Assembly (NCBI GenBank): GCA_017305195.1
Contig: JAFKMU010000045.1
Span: 1-64,000 of the forward strand
Reading direction: 5' to 3'
Source of the DNA: Verrucomicrobiota bacterium
Lineage (GTDB): Bacteria > Verrucomicrobiota > Verrucomicrobiia > Chthoniobacterales > Terrimicrobiaceae
Length of the DNA stretch: 64,000 bases
A program made the position numbers and the translations under genes. The notes under the pieces were generated by a model that saw only the letters and a program-made list of their open reading frames with translations, did not search any database and was not told the origin of the DNA. Each line of letters opens with the position of its first letter. Within the stretch, counting starts at the first letter, position 1. Of this stretch, positions 1 to 9,715 are shown piece after piece.

Positions 1-149
1 CCTCTTTCCTCGATGCCTACAACTTCGCCAAACGGCTCAAAACCTTGGCCGGGCTGACCCCCTATCAATTCATCTGTTCCTGCTTCCAAAAACAGCCAAA
101 CCTCTTTACCCTAAATCCCCTCCACCTCTCTCTGGGACTGAACACCTAG
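1..149 (+). pseudogene. 3' end of an IS481-type transposase (cut by the window edge)
   Basis: Frame 3 is open from the left edge to the TAG at 147-149 and encodes a 48-residue tail that reads SFLDAYNFAKRLKTL, then GLTPYQFIC, and ends SLGLNT. That is the C-terminal end of the DDE integrase core of IS481-family transposases, where AYNFAKRLK and a closing PGLNT-like motif are usual. The catalytic part lies outside the window, so I cannot tell whether the copy is intact. On the reverse strand the last codons read TGTTCAGTCCC, which may be the terminal inverted repeat overlapping the stop codon; that is inference. The next gene converges from the right only 8 bases away, which puts the element boundary close to position 150. 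Confidence 0.75.
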
Positions 150-156
150 GGCACTA

Positions 157-765
157 CTATTCCGAGAACTCGCCGCGTTTGCGGTAGAAGTCCGACCGCG
201 ACATGATCATCGCGATGTAGTTCTTCGTCCCGGGGAAATCCATCGCGTCCTGCAAATCCTTGGCATCCGCCGTGGAGCCCTGGCCGGAGTCTTTCATCCA
301 GCGATGCACCCGCCCGCGCCCGGCATTGTACTCGGCCAGCGCAAAGGGCACGGGGTCGTCCTTTTCCGACCAGTGATCCAGCGCCCGGCGCAGATACCAC
401 GTGCCGACCTCGATGTTGACCTTGGGATCGAAAAGCATGGTCGGGACAAAGCCCTCGACCTTGCCCGCCTTGGCCCAATCCGCCGCAGCCACCTCGGTGA
501 TCTGCATGAGCCCCCGCTCGCCCTGGCTGCCTTTTTTCGTGGTGTCGAACCGGCTCTCCTTCCAGATGACCGCCTTGATCAGCTCGGGGGGGATGTTGCG
601 CTGCTTCGCGACTTCGAGGATGAGGTCGTCGTATTTGTCATACCGTCCGAGGCTCAGCAACTCGTGGGCGGTATAGCGAGGATCGTCACTCGCCATGCTG
701 ATCACCGCAAACGCAGCAACCGCCAGGACAACAACGACAGCCAATATCGCGACGACAACCTTCAC
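157..765 (-). CDS. Membrane-anchored lytic transglycosylase (SLT domain)
   Basis: A 202-residue protein with an N-terminal hydrophobic helix (residues 4-24, signal anchor) followed by a soluble-lytic-transglycosylase-like domain. The family marks are present: the catalytic glutamate in IWKESRFD (E70), GLMQ at 85-88 and AEYNAG at 144-149. Such enzymes cleave the MurNAc-GlcNAc bond of peptidoglycan non-hydrolytically, forming 1,6-anhydroMurNAc, on the periplasmic side of the inner membrane. The length matches minimal Slt/MltC-like catalytic domains without LysM or other binding modules. It stands alone between the transposase tail and the divergent priA gene. Family assignment is firm; the physiological role (growth, turnover or secretion-system insertion) cannot be told from sequence. 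Confidence 0.9.
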   Translation of the reverse strand: MKVVVAILAVVVVLAVAAFAVISMASDDPRYTAHELLSLGRYDKYDDLILEVAKQRNIPPELIKAVIWKESRFDTTKKGSQGERGLMQITEVAAADWAKAGKVEGFVPTMLFDPKVNIEVGTWYLRRALDHWSEKDDPVPFALAEYNAGRGRVHRWMKDSGQGSTADAKDLQDAMDFPGTKNYIAMIMSRSDFYRKRGEFSE

Positions 766-843
766 GCCGATAAAGATACCATGGCCCCATCCCGTCGCAT
801 CAATTCCTTTTAGAAACGGCTTATCCTTGGTTTAACTCCCGGG

Positions 844-3063
<2,220 letters not shown>

Positions 3064-3071
3064 CCGTATTT

Positions 3072-3575
3072 ATGAAAGCATTCCCCCTGCTCGCGTTTCT
3101 CCTCGCCCTCGCCTCACCGATCCATGCCCAACTCGCGGCGCTGGAAACCCTGGTCCGCCAGTCCGACGACATCGCCATCGTCACGGTGAAAGAACCTGCT
3201 GAAGGGTTTTGGGGATCGGCGCCGATTACCGATCAGGATCAGAAATTCTACTGGCAGGAAAGCATCGCCCGCGTCGTCGTACAGGAAACGCTGAAAGGCG
3301 ACCTCAAGTCCGGCGATAAACCTCTGATCAGCCTTCGCGTCCCCTACCAGACGGATTCTGAGGAAATGATGGCTCCCTACGCCAAGGGGAAAAAAGTGCT
3401 GGTCTTCCTGCGAGACCGAAGGAAAACAAACACAAACAGCGCCGCTTCACTCAACGAAGAACCCATTCATTACCTCGCCTTCGACCCGATCTTTTCCTGG
3501 ATGCCCTATACCCGACCAGTGGAACTCGCAACACGCAGGCTGCTTTTCGGTTCAAACGTCATCCTCACCGAATGA
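3072..3575 (+). CDS. Secreted protein of unknown function (167 aa)
   Basis: The product starts MKAFPLLAFLLALASPIHAQ, a typical Sec signal peptide with a probable cleavage after HAQ or HA. The mature part of about 147 residues is a mixed alpha/beta protein with the phrases DDIAIVTVKEPAEGFWG, IARVVVQETLKGDLKSGD and KKVLVFLRDR. This pattern (exposed to something, a rate or gain term, then ability to fail) resembles small periplasmic beta-rich proteins found widely in Verrucomicrobiota and Planctomycetes, but I do not recognise a named family. It lies 8 bases after priA, and its stop overlaps the next small ORF (ATGA), so the two are probably translated together. Confidence 0.75.
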   Translation: MKAFPLLAFLLALASPIHAQLAALETLVRQSDDIAIVTVKEPAEGFWGSAPITDQDQKFYWQESIARVVVQETLKGDLKSGDKPLISLRVPYQTDSEEMMAPYAKGKKVLVFLRDRRKTNTNSAASLNEEPIHYLAFDPIFSWMPYTRPVELATRRLLFGSNVILTE

Positions 3576-3727
3576 GCAACGAAGAGAACAGCTCCGCCAC
3601 CCCATCGAACGACTGGCAGCCACCAAGCTCCGATCAGGTCGGCTGGAAAGGACGGTCCGCCGACGAACTGCGTGACCTCGCCTTCCGGGATCAGGAAAAG
3701 ACCGATTCCCCATCGGACGAACCGTAG
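3572..3727 (+). CDS. Small hydrophilic protein (51 aa), unknown
   Basis: The ATG at 3572 overlaps the stop codon of the preceding gene as ATGA, and the frame runs 51 codons to TAG at 3725-3727. The product opens MSNEENSSATPSNDWQPPSS and continues with DQVGWKGRSADELRDLAFR, a strongly acidic/polar peptide with no signal or membrane segment. The 4-base overlap, of the type used repeatedly in this window for real gene pairs, is the main support. No family is recognised; it could be a chance ORF. Confidence 0.5.
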   Translation: MSNEENSSATPSNDWQPPSSDQVGWKGRSADELRDLAFRDQEKTDSPSDEP

Positions 3728-4131
3728 CACCGACGCCTTGCCCGCTCGACAGAGACTCCGAGCCATAAAATAACCCTTCGACCAGTGACTTGAGCTTCCC
3801 GCTTCAAGTCTGTTTCCGCTCCTCAGGAAAGGTGTCGATGCCACAGCCGAACTTTATAAAAAGCGGCATCCCGATATCGCGGGAACGACCGGCACCGTTG
3901 GGCTTGCGCCCGCGCCGAGCTGCTTAACGTGCCGTTCGTCCCCAAAAACTCACCCCATGCGAATGTGAGCTTCAGCCCTACCGCTGCTTACCAAAACAAA
4001 CGTACCAACCTGAAAACTGCCGCCAGTGCTTCCGATCCCGCAATCCCGGCACACGCCACACTCAACCGCGTGACCAAAGCAAAACTTCCAACTTCCGCCC
4101 TACCACTTCCGACTTCGGTTTCTCCAGGCAT
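3728..4131. other. Stretch without a recognisable gene
   Basis: About 400 bases between the 51-aa ORF and the rpsG terminator. No tRNA fold or convincing ORF is seen. One short open stretch (about 3820-3960, plus strand) translates to TAELYKKRHPDIAGTTG, which looks protein-like but has no start and soon terminates, so it may be a gene remnant. The part 4060-4130 is rich in ACTTCC repeats of no clear meaning. Confidence 0.4.
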
Positions 4132-4165
4132 AAAAAAAGAGCGACCCTTTCAGGCCGCTCTTTTT
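4132..4165 (-). terminator. Intrinsic terminator of the rpsL-rpsG operon
   Basis: Read on the minus strand, an AAAAAGAGCG arm and its complement CGCTCTTTTT enclose a 12-base loop and are followed by a run of T. It starts 24 bases beyond the rpsG stop codon, so it ends that transcript; there is no room for fusA or tuf in front of it. Confidence 0.9.
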
Positions 4166-4189
4166 AGAAACCAACTGGAGATTGGAGAA

Positions 4190-4663
4190 CTACCAGCGGA
4201 AGTGAGCGAACGCACGGTTGGCCTGGGCCATCTTGTGCATATCGTCGCGCTTTTTGATCGCGTTGCCTTGACCGGCAGCAGCGTCCTTAAGCTCGTAGGC
4301 GAGAGCGTTTTCCATCGGAACACCCTTGCGGTTGTTCGCGAACGTGACCAGCCAGCGCATGGCGAGAGCGATCTGACGATCGGCAGGCACTTCCATCGGC
4401 ACCTGGTAGGTGGCGCCACCCACGCGGCGGCTCTTCACCTCGAGGCGCGGCTTGGCGTTTTCGATGGCCTTGTGCAGCGTCTCGAGCGGGTCGACCGTAT
4501 CGGTTCCCTCGCGGGACTTGTCGATCGCGGTGTAGACGATGCGCTCGGCAATGCTTTTCTTGCCGCTCGACATGACGGCGCTGATGAGACGGGCTACCAC
4601 CGGGCTGGCGTAGCGAGCGTCTTTTTTGACTTCCTTGTGAATGGTTCGGCGACGACGTGACAT
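4190..4663 (-). CDS. rpsG: 30S ribosomal protein S7
   Basis: A 157-residue protein beginning MSRRRRTIHKEVKKDARYAS with the S7 signature region (RLISAVMSSGKKSIAERIVY) and the closing MAQANRAFAHFRW typical of bacterial S7. S7 binds the 3' major domain of 16S rRNA, nucleates head assembly and contacts the E-site tRNA. Length is normal (156 in E. coli K-12 variants without the extension). It follows rpsL by 6 bases and is closed by an intrinsic terminator. In many bacteria fusA and tuf follow in the str operon; here they do not. Confidence 0.98.
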   Translation of the reverse strand: MSRRRRTIHKEVKKDARYASPVVARLISAVMSSGKKSIAERIVYTAIDKSREGTDTVDPLETLHKAIENAKPRLEVKSRRVGGATYQVPMEVPADRQIALAMRWLVTFANNRKGVPMENALAYELKDAAAGQGNAIKKRDDMHKMAQANRAFAHFRW

Positions 4664-4669
4664 GGCGTG

Positions 4670-5083
4670 CTATTTCTTCTTGCCCTTCGCACCCTTGGTG
4701 TCTTCCTGACCGGGTTTCGGGCGCTTGGCTCCGTACTTGGAACGTCCGCGACGGCGACCGTCAACCCCAAGGCTGTCGAGCGTACCGCGAACGATGTGAT
4801 AACGAACACCCGGCAGATCCTTCACACGTCCACCACGGACGAGAACGATCGAGTGTTCCTGAAGATTGTGTCCCTCGCCCGGGATATAGGCGATCACTTC
4901 CTGCCCGTTCGTGAGACGAACCTTGGCGACCTTGCGGAGGGCGGAATTGGGCTTCTTGGGCGTGCGGGTCATCACCTGCACGCAAACGCCGCGACGCTGC
5001 GGGCACTTCACGAGCGCCGGCGACTTCGACTTCACAGTCACCTTGCTGCGTCCTTTGCGGACCAATTGATTAATAGTGGGCAT
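4670..5083 (-). CDS. rpsL: 30S ribosomal protein S12
   Basis: A 137-residue protein with the highly conserved segments [20 protein letters not shown] and [10 protein letters not shown], then [15 protein letters not shown]12 lies at the decoding centre and is the target of streptomycin-resistance mutations; the lysines equivalent to E. coli K43 (in TPKKPNS) and K88 (in RVKDLPG) are present, so the sequence predicts the sensitive form. The C-terminal tail ([18 protein letters not shown]) is a lysine-rich extension of about 13 residues beyond E. coli S12. First gene of the two-gene str-like operon; no Shine-Dalgarno is visible upstream. Confidence 0.98.
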   Translation of the reverse strand: MPTINQLVRKGRSKVTVKSKSPALVKCPQRRGVCVQVMTRTPKKPNSALRKVAKVRLTNGQEVIAYIPGEGHNLQEHSIVLVRGGRVKDLPGVRYHIVRGTLDSLGVDGRRRGRSKYGAKRPKPGQEDTKGAKGKKK

Positions 5084-5263
5084 TGAGTAATCCGGTTTCC
5101 TCGGGTGAAACTCTGTGAGACGAAGAGCTGGCCGGTGCCAAGCCTCTTTTCTCCTCGGTTTGACGAGGGAGGGTAGATACTAGGCAGGGAGCACGGGGAC
5201 GCAAGGAAAAAGTTGCCGAACTTCTCCCGCCACCGTTCCGTTCTTTCGCTGGATGCGTAAGAT

Positions 5264-5299
5264 CCTGACCAGTCCGGCCTTATCTACCGGACTGGCAGG
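5264..5299 (-). terminator. Strong hairpin after pckG
   Basis: CCTGACCAGTCCGG and CCGGACTGGCAGG form a 13-pair stem with one bulged A and a 9-base loop. It lies 13 bases past the pckG stop. There is no T run, so it may act as an RNA 3'-end stabiliser or be assisted by Rho rather than being a classical intrinsic terminator. Confidence 0.55.
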
Positions 5300-5311
5300 T
5301 CCTTTGCAATC

Positions 5312-7165
5312 CTAGAGACGGCAGATCAGCAGCTCGCGCTCGTAGACCATCTCCTTCGGGAGGTGATCGTGGAGGTCGAGGAAGAGCTCTTCCTGGCCCA
5401 GCACCTCGTGCCGCCAGGCGTCGCGCTCCACGGCCTGAAGCTCCTCAAATTTGTCCTTCGGGAACTTCAGCCCCTCCCAGTCGATATCCTCATACCGGGG
5501 CTGCCAGCCGAGCGGGGTTTCCTTGGCAATGCCACGGCCCCGGGCTCGGTCGACGATCCAACGCAGGATACGCATGTTTTCGCCAAAGCCCGGCCAGAGG
5601 AACTTGCCGTCCTTGTCCTTGCGGAACCAGTTCACATGAAACACGCGCGGCGTCTCGTTGAGCGTGCGCTGCATCTTGATCCAGTGGCGGAAATAATCGC
5701 CCATGTGATACCCGCAGAAGGGCAGCATCGCCATCGGGTCGCGGCGCACTTTCCCGATCGTTCCGGCGGCGGCGGCCGTCATCTCCGAGCCCATCGTCGC
5801 ACCGATATAGACACCGGCGCTCCAGTTGAAGGCCTGGAAAATGAGCGGCATCGTGGTCGCACGGCGTCCGCCAAAGATGATCGCGCTGATCGGCACGCCC
5901 TCGGGGTCTTCCCACGCAGGGTCGATCGAGGGGCATTGCGAGGCCGGGGCGGTGAAGCGCGCATTCGGGTGCGCCGCCTTCGTACCTTTCTTTGCGCCGA
6001 TGGCCGGGGTCCACTTCTTGCCCTGCCAGTCGAGGCAGGACTTCGGCGGCTCGTCGGTCATGCCCTCCCACCACACTCCACCGTCGGGCGTGAGTGCGAC
6101 ATTGGTAAAGATCGTGTTCTTCGAAAGCGACGCCATGGCGTTCGGGTTCGTCTTGGCCGAGGTGCCCGGCGCGACGCCGAAGAATCCGGCCTCCGGGTTG
6201 ATCGCCCGCAGGTGGCCATGAGCATCCGGCTTGAGCCACGCGATATCGTCGCCGACCGTCCAGACCTTCCAGCCCTGATCCTGGAAGTGCTTCGGCGGGA
6301 TGAGCATGGCAAAGTTCGTCTTGCCGCAGGCGCTCGGGAAAGCCGCCGCCACATAGGTCTTTTCGCCCGTCGGGGCCTCGACCCCGAGGATGAGCATATG
6401 CTCGGCCATCCAGCCTTCATCGCGGGCCATATTGGAGGCGATACGCAGGGCGAAGCACTTCTTGCCCAGCAGCGCATTGCCGCCGTAACCCGAGCCGTAG
6501 CTCCAGATCTCGCGGGTTTCCGGGAAATGAACGATGTACTTCTCTTTATTACACGGCCACGGCACATCGGCCTGACCGGGAGCGAGCGGAGCGCCGACCG
6601 AATGCACACAGGGCACGACGCGCTTGTTGCTGGCATCGATCTCGCGGAAAACCTCCAGCCCGATGCGCGCCATGATGCGCATATTGACGACCACGTACGG
6701 GGAATCGGTCAATTCCACGCCGATTTGCGACATCGGCGAGCCGATCGGCCCCATGGAGAAGGGCAGGACATACATCGTGCGCCCCTTCATGCAGCCATCG
6801 AAGAGACCCTTCAGCGTGCGACGCATCTCAAAGGGGTTCACCCAGTTGTTCGTCGGCCCGGCATTGTCCTTGGACAGCGAGCAGATGAACGTCCGGTCCT
6901 CAACGCGAGCCACATCGCTCGGGTCGGACTTGGCGTAAAAGCAGCCTGGCCACTTCTCCTGATTCAGACGGGTGAAAGTTCCGGCCTCAACGAGCTGGTC
7001 GCAGAGCGCATCGTACTCTTCCTGCGAGCCATCCACCCAGTGAATGGCGTCGGGTTTCGTCAATGCAGCGATCTTGTCGATCCACTTGAGGAGGTGTTTA
7101 TTCTTGGCGAGGGGTCGGGAGCCGGCCCGCACTGCAGCCTTCCCGGATTTCCGTGGGTTTTTCAT
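5312..7165 (-). CDS. pckG: Phosphoenolpyruvate carboxykinase (GTP)
   Basis: A 617-residue enzyme of the GTP-dependent PEPCK family (EC 4.1.1.32), which converts oxaloacetate plus GTP to PEP, CO2 and GDP in gluconeogenesis. The diagnostic P-loop with the hyper-reactive cysteine reads FPSACGKTN (276-284, Cys280); [10 protein letters not shown] is the kinase-2 region, and [10 protein letters not shown] the nucleotide base-binding region near the C-terminus. Length fits the family (about 600-620). The N-terminus carries a short basic extension ([16 protein letters not shown]) that may not be part of the fold. It is monocistronic, with a strong hairpin behind it. Confidence 0.97.
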   Translation of the reverse strand: MKNPRKSGKAAVRAGSRPLAKNKHLLKWIDKIAALTKPDAIHWVDGSQEEYDALCDQLVEAGTFTRLNQEKWPGCFYAKSDPSDVARVEDRTFICSLSKDNAGPTNNWVNPFEMRRTLKGLFDGCMKGRTMYVLPFSMGPIGSPMSQIGVELTDSPYVVVNMRIMARIGLEVFREIDASNKRVVPCVHSVGAPLAPGQADVPWPCNKEKYIVHFPETREIWSYGSGYGGNALLGKKCFALRIASNMARDEGWMAEHMLILGVEAPTGEKTYVAAAFPSACGKTNFAMLIPPKHFQDQGWKVWTVGDDIAWLKPDAHGHLRAINPEAGFFGVAPGTSAKTNPNAMASLSKNTIFTNVALTPDGGVWWEGMTDEPPKSCLDWQGKKWTPAIGAKKGTKAAHPNARFTAPASQCPSIDPAWEDPEGVPISAIIFGGRRATTMPLIFQAFNWSAGVYIGATMGSEMTAAAAGTIGKVRRDPMAMLPFCGYHMGDYFRHWIKMQRTLNETPRVFHVNWFRKDKDGKFLWPGFGENMRILRWIVDRARGRGIAKETPLGWQPRYEDIDWEGLKFPKDKFEELQAVERDAWRHEVLGQEELFLDLHDHLPKEMVYERELLICRL

Positions 7166-7327
7166 CTCAGTGAAGCCCCGGAATAAGCCTGTGAGTCCCG
7201 GATTGCAAACTTCAAATCACCCCGCAAAAACGCACTACCCCTCCAAAAACCAACAAATCACTCAACCTAAGCAATCAGTTGCATTAGCCATACAATCCCG
7301 CACCAGGCACTCCACCCAGCACGATAC

Positions 7328-7924
7328 TTAGTACATTCCGATAAAGGAAGCCTCCCGAGGATAAGACGAAGTCCTCGCTTTCGTCTGCTGGCAAAAGGCC
7401 GTCGCCAGCCGCAACGCCTCACCCGACGTGCGGTTCTTCCAACTCGGCAGCCGCACCTTCCGCCCCAGGTTATCCTCCCCGAACACCCCCTCGGGCAGGT
7501 CATAAACCACAAATGCATGCCCTGATCCATCTCCGCGATAGTAGGCAATCACCTGGGAACGCCTGCCAGGCTGCCACCCGTTGCGCATTTCCTCCGCCCT
7601 CATGCAGGCATAGACCAGACATCCGTTCGGAAACGGAGGCGCCTGCCCAGGCTCCATGGCGCGCGCCACGCCCACCGGCCCGCGCCTTCCATCCATGGAC
7701 CAGACGCCCCCACGCCGCCCTTCATAGGTAACCAGGCCGCCGCGATATGGGAACTGATATTGATAGACATGCCCGTTGCGCACAATGCCGCGTGACTGCC
7801 CAAATATGGGAGTGGACTGATAGGCTTGAAAAGCAGGATCTGCACAGCCGGACCACAATACCCCTACCACTATCGCTAACACCACTCTTTCAAGCACCAC
7901 GAATCGCGAATACCGGCGACACAT
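7328..7924 (-). CDS. Lipoprotein with a cysteine-hydrolase-like Cys-His-Asp pattern
   Basis: A 198-residue product with a long basic N-terminus, a hydrophobic helix and a lipobox LWSGC (Cys27), so it is predicted to be lipid-anchored. In the mature part FPNGCLVYACMRAEEM (Cys102, Cys107) is followed by SGHAFVVYDLPEGVFGEDN (His136, Asp142, Asp151-Asn152). This order, with Cys at the start of a helix and His starting a beta strand, is that of papain-like and transglutaminase-like peptidases. I recognise no named family and the activity is inference from that pattern alone. The gene is isolated, with its start near a 300-base spacer. Confidence 0.7.
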   Translation of the reverse strand: MCRRYSRFVVLERVVLAIVVGVLWSGCADPAFQAYQSTPIFGQSRGIVRNGHVYQYQFPYRGGLVTYEGRRGGVWSMDGRRGPVGVARAMEPGQAPPFPNGCLVYACMRAEEMRNGWQPGRRSQVIAYYRGDGSGHAFVVYDLPEGVFGEDNLGRKVRLPSWKNRTSGEALRLATAFCQQTKARTSSYPREASFIGMY

Positions 7925-8221
7925 AGCACTGAAGAGAAGTTATCCATACTTATTCTTTGTCAAGAGACGCGGCGCCGTTAACACCTAAAAAAACTTAGAT
8001 ATTCCCCCTTGCAAATTCGCAAACCCTTATTCAAGTGACAAACCTCTCAAACCGCACCCATCGCCGCAAGGCATGTCGATCCAGCAGCTTATTCTTTTTC
8101 CGCCAACGGCTTGCACACTTCGTCGCCATCCCCGGCCTTCCGCACACCGCCCGGCCAGGCCATCGCGCGACAGCAGCCGCATCCGCGCAAAAAAAATGCG
8201 ATTTTTCCCAAATTTGTTTCG
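7925..8221. other. Spacer between the lipoprotein and alkA-type genes
   Basis: About 300 bases. Its left half (7930-8040) is AT-rich and probably carries the promoter of the lipoprotein gene read leftwards. The right half is GC-rich with open frames on both strands that resemble nothing known. A CGCA-A7-TGCG-ATTTTT sequence near 8188-8208 could be a weak terminator on the plus strand, but no plus-strand gene precedes it. Confidence 0.4.
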
Positions 8222-8872
8222 CTAAATCGCCGGGGCGCCGCCCTGCCCGCCCGCCCTCATCACCTGCCACAGGTACAGCGTGACCACGGTGCGATACGGC
8301 CGCCAGCGTTCGCCGTATTCCCGTAGCGCCCTTGGCTTCACTGGCTCAGCCAATCCGTAGGCACGAGTGAACCCCTGGCGCACGCCAAGGTCGTCCACGG
8401 GCAGGACATCGGGCCGCCCGAGTTTGAAAATAAGCAGCATCTCGACCGTCCATTGCCCCACGCCCCGCACGGCCGTGAGCCGCTCGATGATCTCCTCATC
8501 GGAAAGCTTATGGATCTTCGCCGTGGTCGGCACCGTGCCATCGATCACCTTGGCCGCGAGGTCGCGCAACGCCGCGATCTTGGCCCAGGAAAAACCCACC
8601 GAGCGAATCTCCTCGTCCGTCACCGCCGCCAGGTCCCGAGCCGTCGGGAACTTCTTCCCCGGGAACAACTTCACAAAGCGCCCCAGGATCACATCCGCCA
8701 CGCGCCCGCTCAGCTGCTGATTCGCAATAGCCCGCGCCAGCGACTCAAAGGGCGCCTGCCGCAATTCCTCCGCCCTGATCGACAACCGCCCATGCTGGCG
8801 AATCAATCCGCGCATCACCGGATCTGCCTTGGCGAGATGTTTCTCGGCGGCGAGAAAGTCGATTACCAGCAT
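8222..8872 (-). CDS. DNA-3-methyladenine glycosylase II (HhH-GPD, AlkA-like)
   Basis: A 216-residue protein made of the HhH-GPD fold alone. ARAIANQQLSGRVAD (47-60) is the conserved helix; the helix-hairpin-helix is LTAVRGVGQWTVEM (132-145), and the catalytic aspartate sits in LPVDDLGVR (160-161). There is no C-terminal Cys4 cluster, so it is an AlkA-type rather than a Nth/MutY-type enzyme, and it lacks the N-terminal domain of E. coli AlkA (282 aa). It would excise 3-methyladenine and related alkylated bases. It is the last gene of the minus-strand series glmS, mntA, hepT, and starts 19 bases beyond hepT. Confidence 0.9.
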   Translation of the reverse strand: MLVIDFLAAEKHLAKADPVMRGLIRQHGRLSIRAEELRQAPFESLARAIANQQLSGRVADVILGRFVKLFPGKKFPTARDLAAVTDEEIRSVGFSWAKIAALRDLAAKVIDGTVPTTAKIHKLSDEEIIERLTAVRGVGQWTVEMLLIFKLGRPDVLPVDDLGVRQGFTRAYGLAEPVKPRALREYGERWRPYRTVVTLYLWQVMRAGGQGGAPAI

Positions 8873-8891
8873 TGGAAATATTTAAGCAGCT

Positions 8892-9362
8892 TCAATCGAG
8901 CGGCAACTCTTGATCCTGACCGCCTGCCTCCGCCAGAATCTTGCCCACCCGGAAGAGGATGCCTGGCAGTATCTCAGCCATGGCGAGAGCACGATCATCG
9001 AGGATCTTCGGATCAATCACCAGATCATAGACATGACGATGAATGTGGCGAAAGCCCTTGATTTCCTCCAGCTTGAGTTTTTCCTCCGCTGTCACCAGGG
9101 AGCACCGCAAAGCCGCATCCAGCAACGCCTGATGAGAGGACTCTCCTCTTGGAATCTCGGTTCCTCGGCACGCGAGACTCATTTCGATAAGCGTTTCGAA
9201 TCCCGTATAAGCCGCCTGAAGTCGGGCGCCCAACCCCTCATAAGCCAAGTCTCGCGCCTCAGGATCAGCCTGCAAGCGCGCCAACTCGACACCATGGGCC
9301 AATTTCCGAGAAACAGCACCAAGCCGCTCCAGATGTGACCGCGCCTTTTGCAGGCTGCTCAT
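8892..9362 (-). CDS. hepT: HepT-like ribonuclease toxin
   Basis: I place the start at the ATG at 9362, which overlaps the stop of the upstream nucleotidyltransferase gene as ATGA, giving 156 residues opening MSSLQKARSHLERLG. The protein is all helical and carries RHIHRHVY, which matches the HepT catalytic R-x4-6-H-x-Y motif exactly (R-x4-H-x-Y). HepT toxins cut RNA and are silenced when the paired MntA antitoxin AMPylates the motif tyrosine. Gene order, overlap and motif agree with a type VII MntA-HepT pair, although the antitoxin precedes the toxin and the protein is a little longer than typical HepT (about 135 aa). Confidence 0.85.
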   Translation of the reverse strand: MSSLQKARSHLERLGAVSRKLAHGVELARLQADPEARDLAYEGLGARLQAAYTGFETLIEMSLACRGTEIPRGESSHQALLDAALRCSLVTAEEKLKLEEIKGFRHIHRHVYDLVIDPKILDDRALAMAEILPGILFRVGKILAEAGGQDQELPLD

Positions 9363-9652
9363 ACCGGAATGCCAGCCGCTTCGATATCCAGTCTTAGCCT
9401 TTGCGAGCAAAACTGGGCCGGCACCGGATCAATGGATCCCTCCCCATAGACATCAAGCAAGCGACCCGTCACCGCGAGGGCCTCGGAATCCGAAAACCCC
9501 TCGAAGTACAGATCGATATCCGAGCGGTTCGGCAAGAATCCTCCTCCAGCCAGAGAGCCAAAGAGAAGGACACGTGTCGCCCCACGCGAACGAAGCCAGT
9601 TCGCAGCTTCTTTCGCCGTCGATAGCGCGATTTCAACGGATTCCATTTTCAC
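9359..9652 (-). CDS. mntA: MntA-like minimal nucleotidyltransferase antitoxin
   Basis: A 97-residue MNT-fold protein. LLFGSLAGGGFLPNRSDIDLYF holds the GS helix-start (32-33) and the two metal-binding aspartates of SDIDL (45 and 47); a third acidic residue may be Asp in LRLDIEAAG near the end. The start is a GTG at 9652 (second in-frame ATG two codons later). MntA transfers AMP from ATP onto the catalytic tyrosine of HepT. It lies between glmS (64 bases upstream) and hepT, with which it shares four bases. Confidence 0.85.
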   Translation of the reverse strand: MKMESVEIALSTAKEAANWLRSRGATRVLLFGSLAGGGFLPNRSDIDLYFEGFSDSEALAVTGRLLDVYGEGSIDPVPAQFCSQRLRLDIEAAGIPV

Positions 9653-9715
9653 AGGCGGGTTTCGTCAAACTGCAGTCTATCGTGAAATCCCTGCCGCTTC
9701 AATGCAATCGACCAC

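Noticed and set aside
3820-3960. Protein-like stretch in the spacer before rpsG
   Set aside because: No start codon and stops quickly; too short to assign, noted only as a possible remnant.
5363-7186. 607-codon plus-strand ORF opposite pckG
   Set aside because: Shadow of pckG; composition dominated by Arg, His and Ala.
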